A stretch of DNA of 51,338 bases from Faecalicatena fissicatena (GCA_001028025.1 LDAQ01000110.1:1-51338); one strand, 5' to 3'. Shown: positions 26,139 through 35,892, counted from the first letter of the stretch. Program-made: numbers and translations. Notes: generated by a model from the letters alone, not told the origin.

Positions 26139-28399
26139 TCAAAAGGCCTCTATGTGCGGCGGCAGTACTTTTTCTGGGAATACAGGCTGTTCTGGCGGGC
26201 GGGTTTCATATAGCATCAGATTGGAAACCTACCCGGCTGGAATCCAGTATCGGCAGCAGGGAAGATGCCGTACTGGAAGGAACAGTCTACCGCAGAGAAG
26301 AGAAGCCGAACTGCAGAGTGTTATATCTTAAGGACAATATTGTCCATCTGAAGAATCAAATCTTTCAGGAATCTAAAATTCTTGTTTATATCCAAACAGA
26401 TCATCAGACAGCAATTGGAAACCGCATACAATTTACCGGAACCGCGGAGACTTTTCAGGAAGCCAGGAATCCGGGGAATTTCGATCAGAAGTTCTATTAC
26501 CGAAAACAGGGAATCCATGTCTTCGCAAGGGCGCAGGACATGAAAATATTGGATGAGGGAGTGTATCCGGTACGGGAAAATCTGGCGGTAATAAGAGAAC
26601 ACTGGAAGGAGATTTTGATAAAATATCTGGGAGAATATCACGGGAACAGCATGAGTGCAATTCTGCTGGGAGATAAAAGCGAACTGGACAGCGATCTGAA
26701 AGAACTGTACCAGAAAAGCGGAATCGGACATATACTCGCCATTTCGGGGCTGCATATGTCCTTTCTGGGGATCGGACTGTACAAATTATTGCGCAGGACC
26801 GGTCTGTCCTTTGGAATTGCCGGTGGAACAGGGATCTGTTTTTTACTGGCCTATACGCTTATGATTGGGTGCGGTGTATCCAGCATCAGGGCATTTGTCA
26901 TGTTTTTTGTCAGAATGGGAGCAGACATTACGGGTAGGGACTACGACATGCCCACAAGCCTGGCGCTTGCGGCGGCCGTGATTGTGGCATGGCAACCGCT
27001 GTATCTGCTGGATGCAGGCTTTCTGCTTTCTTTTGGCGCGCTGCTGGGAATCACTGCAGTATATCCGTGCCTGGAATTCTGTTTTTTACGGGGAAAGAAG
27101 GGAAAGAAACTGTTCGGCAGCATCTTTGCCAGTCTGGCAATCAATCTGACGCTGCTGCCTGTCATGCTGTACTTTTATTTTGAGTTCCCTTTGTATTCTA
27201 TTATTTTGAATCTTCTTGTGATACCCTTGATGTCTCTTGTGCTGGGTATTGGTGTTACCGGCTCCCTGGCGGCGCTTGTATTGGGCGGGGCAGGAGCGGT
27301 ACTGCTTCAGGTCTGCAAAGGCCTTCTGATTTTCTATGAGAAAGCCTGCACTCTAAGCATGGAACTGCCAATGAGTCGTATTGTATCGGGGCAGCCGGAA
27401 AAGGGCTGGATCGTGGTCTATTATGCTCTCTTATTTATGTTCTGCCTCACGGTATACCGGCTGAAGGCAGTAAAAGAAAATGGGGGTACTGGTTCTGACA
27501 TTTGGTTGATAATATCCGTTCACAAAAAGACCTTGGGAGGTGCAGCGGTCATATTTCTCTGCGGCATGTTATTTACAGCCTGCAGACTATCTTATAATAA
27601 CGGCGGAAGACTTCGGGTTACCATGCTGGATGTTGGGCAGGGGGATGGTTTGTACATAAACGGCCCCCGGGGAACCAGGTATTTTATTGATGGCGGCAGC
27701 AGCGATGTTTCATCCGTTGGAAAATACCGGATCGAACCGTTTTTAAAATCCCAGGGCACTAAAACGCTGGATTACGTTTTTATTTCACACGGGGACGCGG
27801 ACCATATGAATGGAATCGAAGAGCTGCTGGACAGCCAGCGTCTTGGAATCCGAATCAGGAATCTGGTTCTGCCGCCGGAAAGAGTGCAGGATGAATCGCT
27901 GAAGAAGCTGGCCCTAAAGGCTGCGGAAAACGGTACGAGAGTCGCTGTGATGGAGGCCGGCGATACAATGAGAGAAGGCGATTTCAAATTGACCTGCAAG
28001 GCTCCGGCGGCCGCGTACAAAGGAGAGGCCGGAAATGCTGCATCTATGGTACTGGAGGCAGAATTTGGAGAACTCGATATGTTGTTCACCGGGGATGTGG
28101 AGGGGGATGGCGAGAGACTTTTGGAAAAAAATGGGCTGCGGCAGTATGATGTGCTGAAGGTGGCACATCACGGATCTAAAAATTCCAGCTCTGACGCGTT
28201 TCTCAGACAGACGCTGCCCCGGACTGCATGGATATCATCGGGGATTGATAACCGGTATGGGCATCCTCATGAAGAGACAGTGAAAAAACTGGAGGAGATT
28301 GGGAGCCGGATATACGGGACACAGGAATGTGGTGCAGTGACATTGGTGACGGATGGGGAAGATGCTGTAATTGAAACATATCTTCAACTGGATCAGTGA
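26135..28399 (+). CDS. comEC: DNA internalisation channel ComEC/Rec2
   Basis: The 754-residue protein has the three ComEC parts: an N-terminal DUF4131/OB-like region (1-190), the competence membrane domain (about 200-470, with GIGHILAISGLHMSFLG), and a C-terminal metallo-beta-lactamase domain (MLDVGQGDGLY, then SHGDADHMNG and VAHHGSKNSS). The metal motif HxDxDH is intact, so the nuclease may be active. It overlaps the lipoprotein gene by 4 bp (ATGA). With comEA it suggests DNA uptake ability. Confidence 0.93.
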   Translation: MIKRPLCAAAVLFLGIQAVLAGGFHIASDWKPTRLESSIGSREDAVLEGTVYRREEKPNCRVLYLKDNIVHLKNQIFQESKILVYIQTDHQTAIGNRIQFTGTAETFQEARNPGNFDQKFYYRKQGIHVFARAQDMKILDEGVYPVRENLAVIREHWKEILIKYLGEYHGNSMSAILLGDKSELDSDLKELYQKSGIGHILAISGLHMSFLGIGLYKLLRRTGLSFGIAGGTGICFLLAYTLMIGCGVSSIRAFVMFFVRMGADITGRDYDMPTSLALAAAVIVAWQPLYLLDAGFLLSFGALLGITAVYPCLEFCFLRGKKGKKLFGSIFASLAINLTLLPVMLYFYFEFPLYSIILNLLVIPLMSLVLGIGVTGSLAALVLGGAGAVLLQVCKGLLIFYEKACTLSMELPMSRIVSGQPEKGWIVVYYALLFMFCLTVYRLKAVKENGGTGSDIWLIISVHKKTLGGAAVIFLCGMLFTACRLSYNNGGRLRVTMLDVGQGDGLYINGPRGTRYFIDGGSSDVSSVGKYRIEPFLKSQGTKTLDYVFISHGDADHMNGIEELLDSQRLGIRIRNLVLPPERVQDESLKKLALKAAENGTRVAVMEAGDTMREGDFKLTCKAPAAAYKGEAGNAASMVLEAEFGELDMLFTGDVEGDGERLLEKNGLRQYDVLKVAHHGSKNSSSDAFLRQTLPRTAWISSGIDNRYGHPHEETVKKLEEIGSRIYGTQECGAVTLVTDGEDAVIETYLQLDQ

Positions 28400-28470
28400 A
28401 GGAAACGGTCAGACGAAGGTTAAGCGGCTAATTTATTATTTTAATTTTAATTAGAATACAAGGAAATATT

Positions 28471-28499
28471 TTGCAAAATAGAGAACTTTCCTATATAAT
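28471..28499 (+). promoter_or_regulatory. Near-consensus promoter abutting the holA start
   Basis: TTGCAA at 28471-28476 and a perfect TATAAT at 28494-28499 have 17 bp spacing. The expected transcription start near 28506 is only a few bases before the holA ATG at 28509, so the mRNA would be leaderless or nearly so. Confidence 0.7.
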
Positions 28500-28508
28500 A
28501 GATACGTT

Positions 28509-29498
28509 ATGAAGAGTTTAAATGAAGATTTAAAAACAGGACAATTTAAACAGATATATCTTCTATACGGGGAAGAGAATTATCTGAAGAGGCAGTATAA
28601 GGACCGGTTTACGAAAGCAATGCTCCCGGACGGGGACACGATGAATTACGCTTATTATGAAGGGAAGGGCGTAGATGTCAGGGAGGTCATTGATCTGGCT
28701 GAAACTCTGCCGTTCTTTGCTGAGCGCCGTCTGCTTGTATTTGAAAATACCGGTTTTTTTAAAAGTGCCGGGGCAGATCTGGCCGATTATATTAAGGAAA
28801 TGCCCGACACAACATTTTTTATCTTTATAGAAAATGAAGTGGACAAGCGCAGCAAGCTGTTCAAAGCGGTGAAGGCGAAAGGGCATATTGTGGAGCTGCC
28901 TTTCCAGGATGAAATGACGTTGAAGAAGTGGGTTCTGGGGCTGGTGCGAAAAGAAAATAAGCAGATATCCGAGTCTACTGTCACTTATCTGCTGAATAAA
29001 GTCGGCACAGATATGGAAAACATACAGAAGGAACTGGAAAAGTTATTCTGCTATACGCTGGAAAAGGACGGTATTCTGCCGGAAGACGTGGATGCGGTAT
29101 GTGTAACACAGATTTCGAACCATATTTTCGATATGGTCAATGCGGTAGCGGATAAGAAGCAGGAGCGGGCGCTGGAGCTTTACTATGAGCTGGTAGCGCT
29201 GAAAGAGCCGCCCATGCGGATTCTGTATCTGATGACCAGGCAGTATCGGATTCTGCATCAGGTAAAGGACCTGCTAAAGAAAGGGTATGGCAGAAAAGAG
29301 ATTGCATCGAAGGCGGGGCTGCATCCTTTTGCAGCAGGGAAATACATGGATCAGGCAAAGCAATTTAAAAGCAGCGAATTGCGCGCAATTATGGAGGACA
29401 GCGCGGATATTGAGGAGCGTGTAAAGACCGGACGTCTGACGGATGTTCTGGCGGTAGAGCTGTTCATTGTAAAATACTCATCCGTGTCAAAGAGATAG
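28509..29498 (+). CDS. holA: DNA polymerase III delta subunit
   Basis: HolA is the clamp-loader subunit that opens the sliding clamp. The 329-residue protein begins with the family's usual KTGQFKQIYLLYGEENYLK, so the ATG at 28509 is very likely right, yet no ribosome site precedes it. LFVEFPFQ-type clamp contact regions are less clear. The gene typically follows comEC, as here. Confidence 0.9.
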   Translation: MKSLNEDLKTGQFKQIYLLYGEENYLKRQYKDRFTKAMLPDGDTMNYAYYEGKGVDVREVIDLAETLPFFAERRLLVFENTGFFKSAGADLADYIKEMPDTTFFIFIENEVDKRSKLFKAVKAKGHIVELPFQDEMTLKKWVLGLVRKENKQISESTVTYLLNKVGTDMENIQKELEKLFCYTLEKDGILPEDVDAVCVTQISNHIFDMVNAVADKKQERALELYYELVALKEPPMRILYLMTRQYRILHQVKDLLKKGYGRKEIASKAGLHPFAAGKYMDQAKQFKSSELRAIMEDSADIEERVKTGRLTDVLAVELFIVKYSSVSKR

Positions 29499-29519
29499 AG
29501 AAAGATTGGAGGAATAAAA

Positions 29520-31334
29520 GTGTCAGGAACAGATCAGAGTAAGATACGCAATTTTTGTATTATAGCACATATAGATCATGGAAAATCTACGCTGGCAGAC
29601 CGGATTATTGAGATGACGGGTCTGCTGACCAGCCGTGAGATGCAGTCTCAGGTGCTGGACAATATGGATCTGGAGAGAGAACGGGGAATTACGATTAAGG
29701 CACAGACGGTACGTACCGTATACAAAGCAAAGGATGGGGAGGAGTATATCTTCAACCTGATTGACACACCGGGGCATGTGGATTTTAATTACGAGGTGTC
29801 CAGAAGCCTTGCCGCGTGTGACGGAGCGATCCTTGTAGTAGATGCCGCACAGGGCGTGGAGGCACAGACGCTGGCGAATGTATATCTGGCTTTGGACCAT
29901 GACCTGGATGTCATGCCGGTCATCAACAAAATTGATCTTCCCAGTGCAGACGCAGAGCGGGTCAAAGAAGAAATTGAGGATGTGATCGGAATTGACGCAG
30001 AGAATGCACCTTTGATCTCTGCAAAGACCGGATTGAATGTGGAAGATGTACTGGAGCAGATTGTGGAGAAGATCCCGTCACCCGTGGGAGACGCATCGGC
30101 GCCGCTGCAGGCGCTGATCTTTGATTCTCTTTACGATTCCTACAAAGGAGTAATTGTGTTCTGCCGCGTAAAAGAGGGGAGCGTAAAGAAAGGCACGCCG
30201 ATCCGTATGATGGCTACAGGAGCCACGGCAGATGTTGTGGAGGTTGGATATTTCGGAGCAGGCCAGTTTATTCCGTGCGAGGAACTGAGTGCGGGGATGG
30301 TAGGCTACATTACAGCCAGCCTGAAAAATGTAAAAGACACCCGTGTGGGTGACACTGTGACCAATGCAGAGTGTCCCTGCGAACAGCCGCTGCCAGGATA
30401 TAAAAAGGTTAACCCCATGGTTTACTGCGGTATGTATCCGGCGGACGGAGCAAAGTATCCCGATCTGAGAGACGCACTGGAGAAGCTTCAGCTCAATGAT
30501 GCCGCCCTGCAGTTCGAAGCGGAGACTTCTGTTGCGCTGGGATTTGGATTCCGCTGCGGATTCCTGGGATTGCTGCACCTGGAGATTATTCAGGAGCGTT
30601 TGGAGAGAGAATACAATCTGGATCTGGTGACCACGGCTCCCAGTGTTATCTACAAGGTATACAAGACAAACGGGGATGTCATCGAACTGACAAATCCTAC
30701 AAACCTTCCGGATCCCGCTGAGATTGAATACATGGAAGAGCCGATCGTAAAAGCCGAGATCATGGTGACCTCTGAATTTATCGGTGCGATTATGGACCTG
30801 TGCCAGGAGCGCCGCGGGGAATACCAGGGAATGGAATATATTGAGGAGAAGCGTGCGGTTCTGCATTATCATCTGCCGCTGAACGAGATCATTTATGATT
30901 TCTTTGATGCATTGAAGTCCCGTTCCAGGGGATATGCATCCTTTGATTACGAGATGTTGGGATATGTACAGTCAGAACTTGTGAAACTGGATATCCTTAT
31001 TAATAAAGAAGAAGTGGATGCTCTTTCCTTCATCGTGCATGGCAGTACGGCTTACGAGAGAGGCAGGAAGATGTGCGAGAAGCTGAAGGAAGAGATTCCG
31101 CGTCAGTTGTTTGAGATCCCGATCCAGGCCGCTGTAGGCAGTAAGATCATAGCACGTGAGACTGTTAAGGCAATGCGTAAGGACGTACTCGCAAAATGTT
31201 ACGGCGGTGATATTTCCCGTAAGAAAAAGCTTCTGGAAAAACAGAAGGAAGGAAAGAAGCGTATGCGCCAGGTGGGCAACGTAGAGATTCCACAGAAGGC
31301 CTTCATGAGCGTGCTGAAGCTGGATGATAAATAA
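29520..31334 (+). CDS. lepA: Elongation factor 4 (LepA GTPase)
   Basis: LepA is a ribosome-bound GTPase related to EF-G. The G1 loop is AHIDHGKSTLADR, G3 is DTPGHVDF and G4 is NKID. The family-specific C-terminal part ends with AKCYGGDISRKKKLLEKQK. Length of 604 is standard. GGAGGA precedes the GTG start. It is followed immediately by hemW. Confidence 0.97.
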   Translation: MSGTDQSKIRNFCIIAHIDHGKSTLADRIIEMTGLLTSREMQSQVLDNMDLERERGITIKAQTVRTVYKAKDGEEYIFNLIDTPGHVDFNYEVSRSLAACDGAILVVDAAQGVEAQTLANVYLALDHDLDVMPVINKIDLPSADAERVKEEIEDVIGIDAENAPLISAKTGLNVEDVLEQIVEKIPSPVGDASAPLQALIFDSLYDSYKGVIVFCRVKEGSVKKGTPIRMMATGATADVVEVGYFGAGQFIPCEELSAGMVGYITASLKNVKDTRVGDTVTNAECPCEQPLPGYKKVNPMVYCGMYPADGAKYPDLRDALEKLQLNDAALQFEAETSVALGFGFRCGFLGLLHLEIIQERLEREYNLDLVTTAPSVIYKVYKTNGDVIELTNPTNLPDPAEIEYMEEPIVKAEIMVTSEFIGAIMDLCQERRGEYQGMEYIEEKRAVLHYHLPLNEIIYDFFDALKSRSRGYASFDYEMLGYVQSELVKLDILINKEEVDALSFIVHGSTAYERGRKMCEKLKEEIPRQLFEIPIQAAVGSKIIARETVKAMRKDVLAKCYGGDISRKKKLLEKQKEGKKRMRQVGNVEIPQKAFMSVLKLDDK

Positions 31335-32523
31335 AATGGAGAAAGAACTGGAGCTGTATCTGCATATCCCCTTCTGTGTGAGAAAATGTGCATACTGCGA
31401 TTTTCTCTCTGCGCCTGCCGATGAGGCCGCGAGACAGGAATATGTGGATGCACTGCTCATGGAAATACAGGGATACAAAGAAACATATTATGTACCGTAC
31501 AGGGTCACGACAGTATTTATTGGAGGAGGAACGCCCTCCCTGTTAACAGCAAAACAGATTACAGAAATCTTTGCCGCCCTGCATCAAAGTTTCCGTCTCG
31601 CTGATACTGCAGAAATTACTATAGAGGTAAATCCCGGAACCATAACAGAAGAGAAACTTAGATCCTGGAAAGCTGCCGGAATCAACCGCCTGAGCATTGG
31701 CCTTCAGTCCGCGGACAATGAAGAATTAAAGATGCTGGGAAGAATCCACACATGGGAAGAGTTCATGGAAAACTATACATTGGCGAGAGAAAAGGGTTTT
31801 GAGAATATCAATATAGATTTGATATCCGCCATACCCGGCCAGACAGAAGCAAGCTGGGAGAATACACTAACCAGAGCCGCCCGTCTGGATCCTGAGCATA
31901 TATCCGCCTACAGCCTGATCGTAGAAGAAGGAACCCCATTCTATGAACGGTACGGGGAACCGGACGGTCAAAGGGCAGTGGATGTGATAGATACAGAGAA
32001 GCCGGAACTGCCGTCTCTGCCCGATGAAGACACAGAAAGAACGATATACGAAATGACCGCAGGGATCCTGTTACATTACGGCTATCATAGATATGAAATC
32101 TCCAACTACGCAAAAAAAGGATATGAATGCCGCCACAACCTGGGTTACTGGGAGCGGAAAGAGTATCTCGGAATCGGTCTGGGGGCATCCTCTTTTGTTA
32201 AAGGCTCAAGATATCACAATACAGAGGATATCAGTTCCTATCTAAAAAAGGTACAGGGCAGGGAAGAAATAAAAGAGGACGTGGAACAGCTGTCAACCGC
32301 AGACGAAATAGAAGAGTTCATGTTTCTTGGACTAAGGGAAACAAAAGGAATCTCGATTTCCCGATTTGAACAGTTATATAAACAAAGTATATTTGATGTT
32401 TATGGGACAGAATTGGAAAAACTGACTGAGGGGGAACTTCTGACCGTTGATGGGGATCATATTCGACTAACGGGGCGGGGAATCGATGTAAGTAATTTAG
32501 TATTTATAGAATTTATGAGGTGA
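31324..32523 (+). CDS. hemW: HemW-type radical SAM protein
   Basis: The cluster motif is CVRKCAYCDF near the start, followed by FIGGGTPSLL and GLQS. The HemN C-terminal domain is present, while the extra N-terminal part of true HemN is missing, so this fits HemW, a heme chaperone-like protein, rather than coproporphyrinogen dehydrogenase. It starts within the last bases of lepA (ATG 31324 or 31336). The middle of the gene shifts to A/C-ending codons, then back near its end. Confidence 0.9.
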   Translation: MINKMEKELELYLHIPFCVRKCAYCDFLSAPADEAARQEYVDALLMEIQGYKETYYVPYRVTTVFIGGGTPSLLTAKQITEIFAALHQSFRLADTAEITIEVNPGTITEEKLRSWKAAGINRLSIGLQSADNEELKMLGRIHTWEEFMENYTLAREKGFENINIDLISAIPGQTEASWENTLTRAARLDPEHISAYSLIVEEGTPFYERYGEPDGQRAVDVIDTEKPELPSLPDEDTERTIYEMTAGILLHYGYHRYEISNYAKKGYECRHNLGYWERKEYLGIGLGASSFVKGSRYHNTEDISSYLKKVQGREEIKEDVEQLSTADEIEEFMFLGLRETKGISISRFEQLYKQSIFDVYGTELEKLTEGELLTVDGDHIRLTGRGIDVSNLVFIEFMR

Positions 32524-32640
32524 AGTTTAGCGGCGGAGGGGGCAGCGGATGGAGTTGGTTTACTTTTAGGGGTTGGAAGGGGACAGCGCCCCCTCAAACC
32601 CGAAAAACACCCCCTGCCACCGCCCCCACAATGATCCATA
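32524..32640. terminator. GC-rich convergent hairpin region, possible bidirectional terminator
   Basis: Between hemW and the chrA gene lies AGGGGTTGGAAGGGG then CCCCCTCAAACCC (about 32569-32603), a hairpin with short loops. It includes the chrA stop, which reads TGAGGGGGCGCTGTCC on the minus strand and resembles the element head of this window. GCGGCGGAGGGGGCAGCGGATGG at 32531 also resembles the element tail. It may be a degraded family member. Confidence 0.4.
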
Positions 32641-33148
32641 TGAGGGGATGTATGTTTTTGAGTGGTTTTATCTGCAGCAGTATAAATATGATGACTCCCA
32701 ACAGGATAGCCGAATATTTTAGCGTAATGACTCCCTGGTTTGTATCTGCGAATGTAATGACTACGATCTGCCATACTGCGTAACCGATCAGTGCGGCTAT
32801 CATGGGGCGTATTCCATAGAATGCGGATTTGACGTACTTGTTGTCGCTGAAATTGGACATGAATTTGGCTATAAGGATTATGATAATAAGGGCCGGACAT
32901 ACCAGGCCGAAGGTCGCGATCAGTGCTCCGGGGATACTACCGGCATGAAAACCTGCATAGGTTGCCATGTTAATACCGATCGGACCCGGGGTGCTTTCGC
33001 TGATGGCTATCATGTTCGCAAGCTCTGTCGTAGTAAACCAGGTATATTTGGTGGTAAGCTCCATAAGAAAGGGGATAGTCGCCATACCACCGCCAATGGA
33101 AAACAGTCCTATTTTAAAAAACTCTATAAATAAGGTAAGATAGATCAT
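32594..33148 (-). CDS. chrA: Chromate transporter half (CHR family), second subunit
   Basis: This 184-residue membrane protein has the CHR half-signature: FFKIGLFSIGGGMATIPFL near the start and the SESTPGPIGINMATYAG loop. Short CHR proteins work as pairs of opposite topology. Despite the name, physiological substrates in anaerobes are not settled. Its start overlaps the upstream half by 4 bp. The minus-strand pair is inserted between hemW and hrcA. Confidence 0.85.
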   Translation of the reverse strand: MIYLTLFIEFFKIGLFSIGGGMATIPFLMELTTKYTWFTTTELANMIAISESTPGPIGINMATYAGFHAGSIPGALIATFGLVCPALIIIILIAKFMSNFSDNKYVKSAFYGIRPMIAALIGYAVWQIVVITFADTNQGVITLKYSAILLGVIIFILLQIKPLKNIHPLIWIIVGAVAGGVFRV

Positions 33149-33690
33149 GCGCGTTTTTTCTCCTTCATAATATTTACAAAGATACCTGTTCCTGCAGCAC
33201 AGATAACCAGTATAATCGTAGGCACAGGCGAGAAAGTAGCAAGCAAAAACCCGGCAAGAAATAAAAGCAGACCCACTTTATCACGAATTCCGGTCCTGGC
33301 CAGTGAGATGACGGTATTAATCATCAGTGCACATACAGCAATCCGAATACCCGCCAGAGCATGCAAAACCATCGGATTATCCATAAACTGGGTCAAAATA
33401 CTGGCAATCAGACAGATAATGATAACCGAAGGACTCACCATTCCCAAAGTACCAAAAACAGCCCCCCAAACCCCGGCCTGCTGATACCCAATATAAGTAG
33501 AGGTATTAACAGCAATAATACCCGGAGTACACTGCCCGATCGCATAAATATCCAGGAGCTCCTCATCCGTAGCCCATTTCTTCTTAACAACAACCTCCCG
33601 TTTCAGCATTGGCAGCATAGCCATACCGCCCCCAAAAGTAAGCACGCCAACACGAAAAAAAGTCGAATATAATTCCCACAATTTCTTCAT
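33145..33690 (-). CDS. chrA: Chromate transporter half (CHR family), first subunit
   Basis: The partner half (181 aa) has FFRVGVLTFGGGMAMLPML and the GQCTPGIIAVNTSTYIGY loop. GGAGG just before the ATG at 33690 favours this start over 33711. The coding strand is strongly G+T-rich: the plus strand 33361-33540 holds only 62 of 180 G+T, so the sense strand holds 118, far above other genes here. Confidence 0.85.
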   Translation of the reverse strand: MKKLWELYSTFFRVGVLTFGGGMAMLPMLKREVVVKKKWATDEELLDIYAIGQCTPGIIAVNTSTYIGYQQAGVWGAVFGTLGMVSPSVIIICLIASILTQFMDNPMVLHALAGIRIAVCALMINTVISLARTGIRDKVGLLLFLAGFLLATFSPVPTIILVICAAGTGIFVNIMKEKKRA

Positions 33691-33866
33691 AAAACCTCCT
33701 GCAAAAATCAAAGGCCCCGAACAGTCTGAATCTCGAAGTCTATTTCTTCCTATTAATAAAATACCATTATTAATACATTCTACGACTTCTTTTGAAAAGA
33801 TACAATCAAACCTATGTAAAGTTCAAATAAAGTTAAAAAAAACACCCAGTCTCACCTTCCGTCCAG

Positions 33867-33923
33867 CCATCCCCATAAGCCGCTCCGGCCCTTCCCGTCA
33901 ATCCTGCCATAGAGCGTCCCCCC
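33867..33923 (-). repeat. Stem-deleted hairpin element E8
   Basis: On the minus strand, the head GGGGGGACGC (33923-33914) is followed by a short stretch closed by GCTC (33915-33912) and GAGC (33885-33882), and then GCTTATGGGGATGG (33880-33867). E6 has the same ending. It looks like a family member whose long stem has been lost, leaving a 4-bp pair. Confidence 0.55.
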
Positions 33924-33986
33924 TCTTCCCCTGCCCCCAAGAATTCATTCTTTTGTATATAAAGTATAAAAAATATATAAACACTG

Positions 33987-34057
33987 TTGACAAAAATAAA
34001 CCAGGGTGCTATCTTAATATACGTAAGGTGTTAGCACTCAAAACTAAAGAGTGCTAA
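33987..34057 (+). promoter_or_regulatory. hrcA-operon promoter and CIRCE operator
   Basis: TTGACA at 33987-33992 and TATCTT at 34010-34015 have 17 bp spacing. CIRCE follows, TTAGCACTC 34031-34039, nine bases, GAGTGCTAA 34049-34057, a perfect match to the HrcA operator. It makes the operon self-regulated by heat shock through HrcA. Confidence 0.95.
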
Positions 34058-34094
34058 TAAACAAAAAAGCTGATTCAGTAAGGAGGATCCTGAT

Positions 34095-35144
34095 ATGGCA
34101 GTAGATACAGAATTAACTGACAGAAAGCTTGTCATATTAAAGGCAATCATCCGGAATTATCTGGAGACAGGAGAACCGGTAGGTTCCAGGACCCTTTCAA
34201 AATATACAGAATTGAATCTGAGTTCAGCTACTATCCGCAATGAGATGGCAGACCTGGAGGATCTGGGATACATATTCCAGCCCCATACATCTGCAGGGCG
34301 TATTCCTTCCGACAGAGGTTACCGGCTGTATGTCGATATGCTGATGGAAGAGAAAGAGCAGGAGATCACGGAACTGAGGAATACCATGCTGGAGAAGACA
34401 GACAAGGTTGACAAGGTACTGCAGCAGGCAGCCAGGGTTCTTGCAGCCAATACGAACTATGCGACTATGGTTTCAGCACCGGTCAACAGCAGGAACACAT
34501 TGAAGTTTATACAGCTGTCACAGGTGGATGAAGAACAGATTGTTGCAGTGATCGTGATGGGCGGTAATGTCATCAAGAATAAAATTATTGATGTGGGTGA
34601 GACTTTAAGTAATGAGAATCTGCTGAAGCTGAATATGCTGCTGAATACTACTCTGAATGGAATGTCCATTGAAGAGATTAATCTTGGCCTGATTGCAAGG
34701 CTGAAGGAGCAGGCAGGAATTCACAGCAAGGTGATCAGTGATGTCCTGGATGCAGTGGCAGAGATTATACATGTGGACGACGATATGGAGATTTATACAA
34801 GCGGCGCCACGAATATTTTTAAGTATCCGGAATTAAGCGACAAGCAGAGTGCACAGGAGATTATCAGTGCATTTGAAGAAAAGCAGCAACTGGCCGACCT
34901 CGTAACCGAGACGCTGGCCAGTGAAGATAATCATGGAATTCAGGTATACATCGGAGATGAAGCGCCGGTGAAGACCATGAAAGACTGCAGTGTTGTGACA
35001 GCTACCTACGAATTGGGCGAGGGCATGAAGGGTACCATAGGTATCATAGGTCCAAAGCGTATGGATTATGAACATGTCATGAAGACGTTGAAGACTCTGC
35101 AGAATGAGTTGGATGCAATTTATTACAAAGACCCAAAAGAATAG
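34095..35144 (+). CDS. hrcA: Heat-inducible repressor HrcA
   Basis: HrcA binds the CIRCE operator and is kept active by GroEL in other Firmicutes. The N-terminal winged helix (SSATIRNEMADLEDLGY, then QPHTSAGRIPSDRGYR) and the GAF-like C-terminal domain are present. Length of 349 is standard. AAGGAGG lies before the ATG. It heads the operon with grpE, dnaK and dnaJ. Confidence 0.97.
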   Translation: MAVDTELTDRKLVILKAIIRNYLETGEPVGSRTLSKYTELNLSSATIRNEMADLEDLGYIFQPHTSAGRIPSDRGYRLYVDMLMEEKEQEITELRNTMLEKTDKVDKVLQQAARVLAANTNYATMVSAPVNSRNTLKFIQLSQVDEEQIVAVIVMGGNVIKNKIIDVGETLSNENLLKLNMLLNTTLNGMSIEEINLGLIARLKEQAGIHSKVISDVLDAVAEIIHVDDDMEIYTSGATNIFKYPELSDKQSAQEIISAFEEKQQLADLVTETLASEDNHGIQVYIGDEAPVKTMKDCSVVTATYELGEGMKGTIGIIGPKRMDYEHVMKTLKTLQNELDAIYYKDPKE

Positions 35145-35159
35145 GAAGGTGAATAGCTG

Positions 35160-35852
35160 GTGGAAGAAAAGATGAGCAAACAAGATATGGTGAAAGAAGC
35201 CGTAGAAGAAGCAAAGGCAAAAGCTGCAATGGAAGCAGAAAAAGAGCAGGATGAAAACCAGCCTGAGTCCGAAGCTGAGCCGGAAGCGTGTGAAGACGCA
35301 CAGGAAGAAACAGAGTGCGAAGAAGATATGAGCGCTGAAGATGCCGAAGAGTGCGGAGATGATGACAGCAAGTCCGGCAAAGAAAAGAAGCGGTTCGGCA
35401 GAAAGAATAAAAAAGACAAAAAAGACGAGAAGATTGATGAACTGACTGACAGGCTTACCCGTCAAATGGCAGAGTTTGATAACTTCCGCAAACGTACTGA
35501 AAAGGAAAAATCCCAGATGTACGAAATAGGTGCGAAAGATATCATAGAAAAGATTCTTCCGGTCGTTGATAATTTTGAACGCGGCCTGGCAGCTGTGCCA
35601 GAGGAAGAACAGTCCAATCCTTTTGCACAGGGAATGGAAAAGATTTATAAACAGCTGATGACTACGCTGGAAGAGATTGGCGTAAAGCCGATTGAGGCGG
35701 TTGGAAATGAGTTTAACCCGGATTTCCATAATGCGGTTATGCATGTGGAGGATGAAGAGTTTGGCGAGAATATCGTAGCCGAGGAGTTTCAGAAAGGCTA
35801 CACATACCGTGAAAGTGTAGTAAGACATAGTATGGTGAAAGTAGCAAACTAA
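35160..35852 (+). CDS. grpE: Nucleotide exchange factor GrpE
   Basis: GrpE releases ADP from DnaK. The first 90 residues are highly acidic and then Lys-rich, probably disordered. The coiled-coil and core follow (FDNFRKRTEKEK, then GVKPIEAVGNEFNPDFHNAVMH, here in part). The GTG at 35160 has GGAAGGTG about 8 bp before it; an ATG at 35172 is a possible alternative. The acidic leader is longer than in many homologues. Confidence 0.95.
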   Translation: MEEKMSKQDMVKEAVEEAKAKAAMEAEKEQDENQPESEAEPEACEDAQEETECEEDMSAEDAEECGDDDSKSGKEKKRFGRKNKKDKKDEKIDELTDRLTRQMAEFDNFRKRTEKEKSQMYEIGAKDIIEKILPVVDNFERGLAAVPEEEQSNPFAQGMEKIYKQLMTTLEEIGVKPIEAVGNEFNPDFHNAVMHVEDEEFGENIVAEEFQKGYTYRESVVRHSMVKVAN

Positions 35853-35892
35853 TTTCTCATTCAAAATCAAAATATTTCAGGAGGAAATGATT

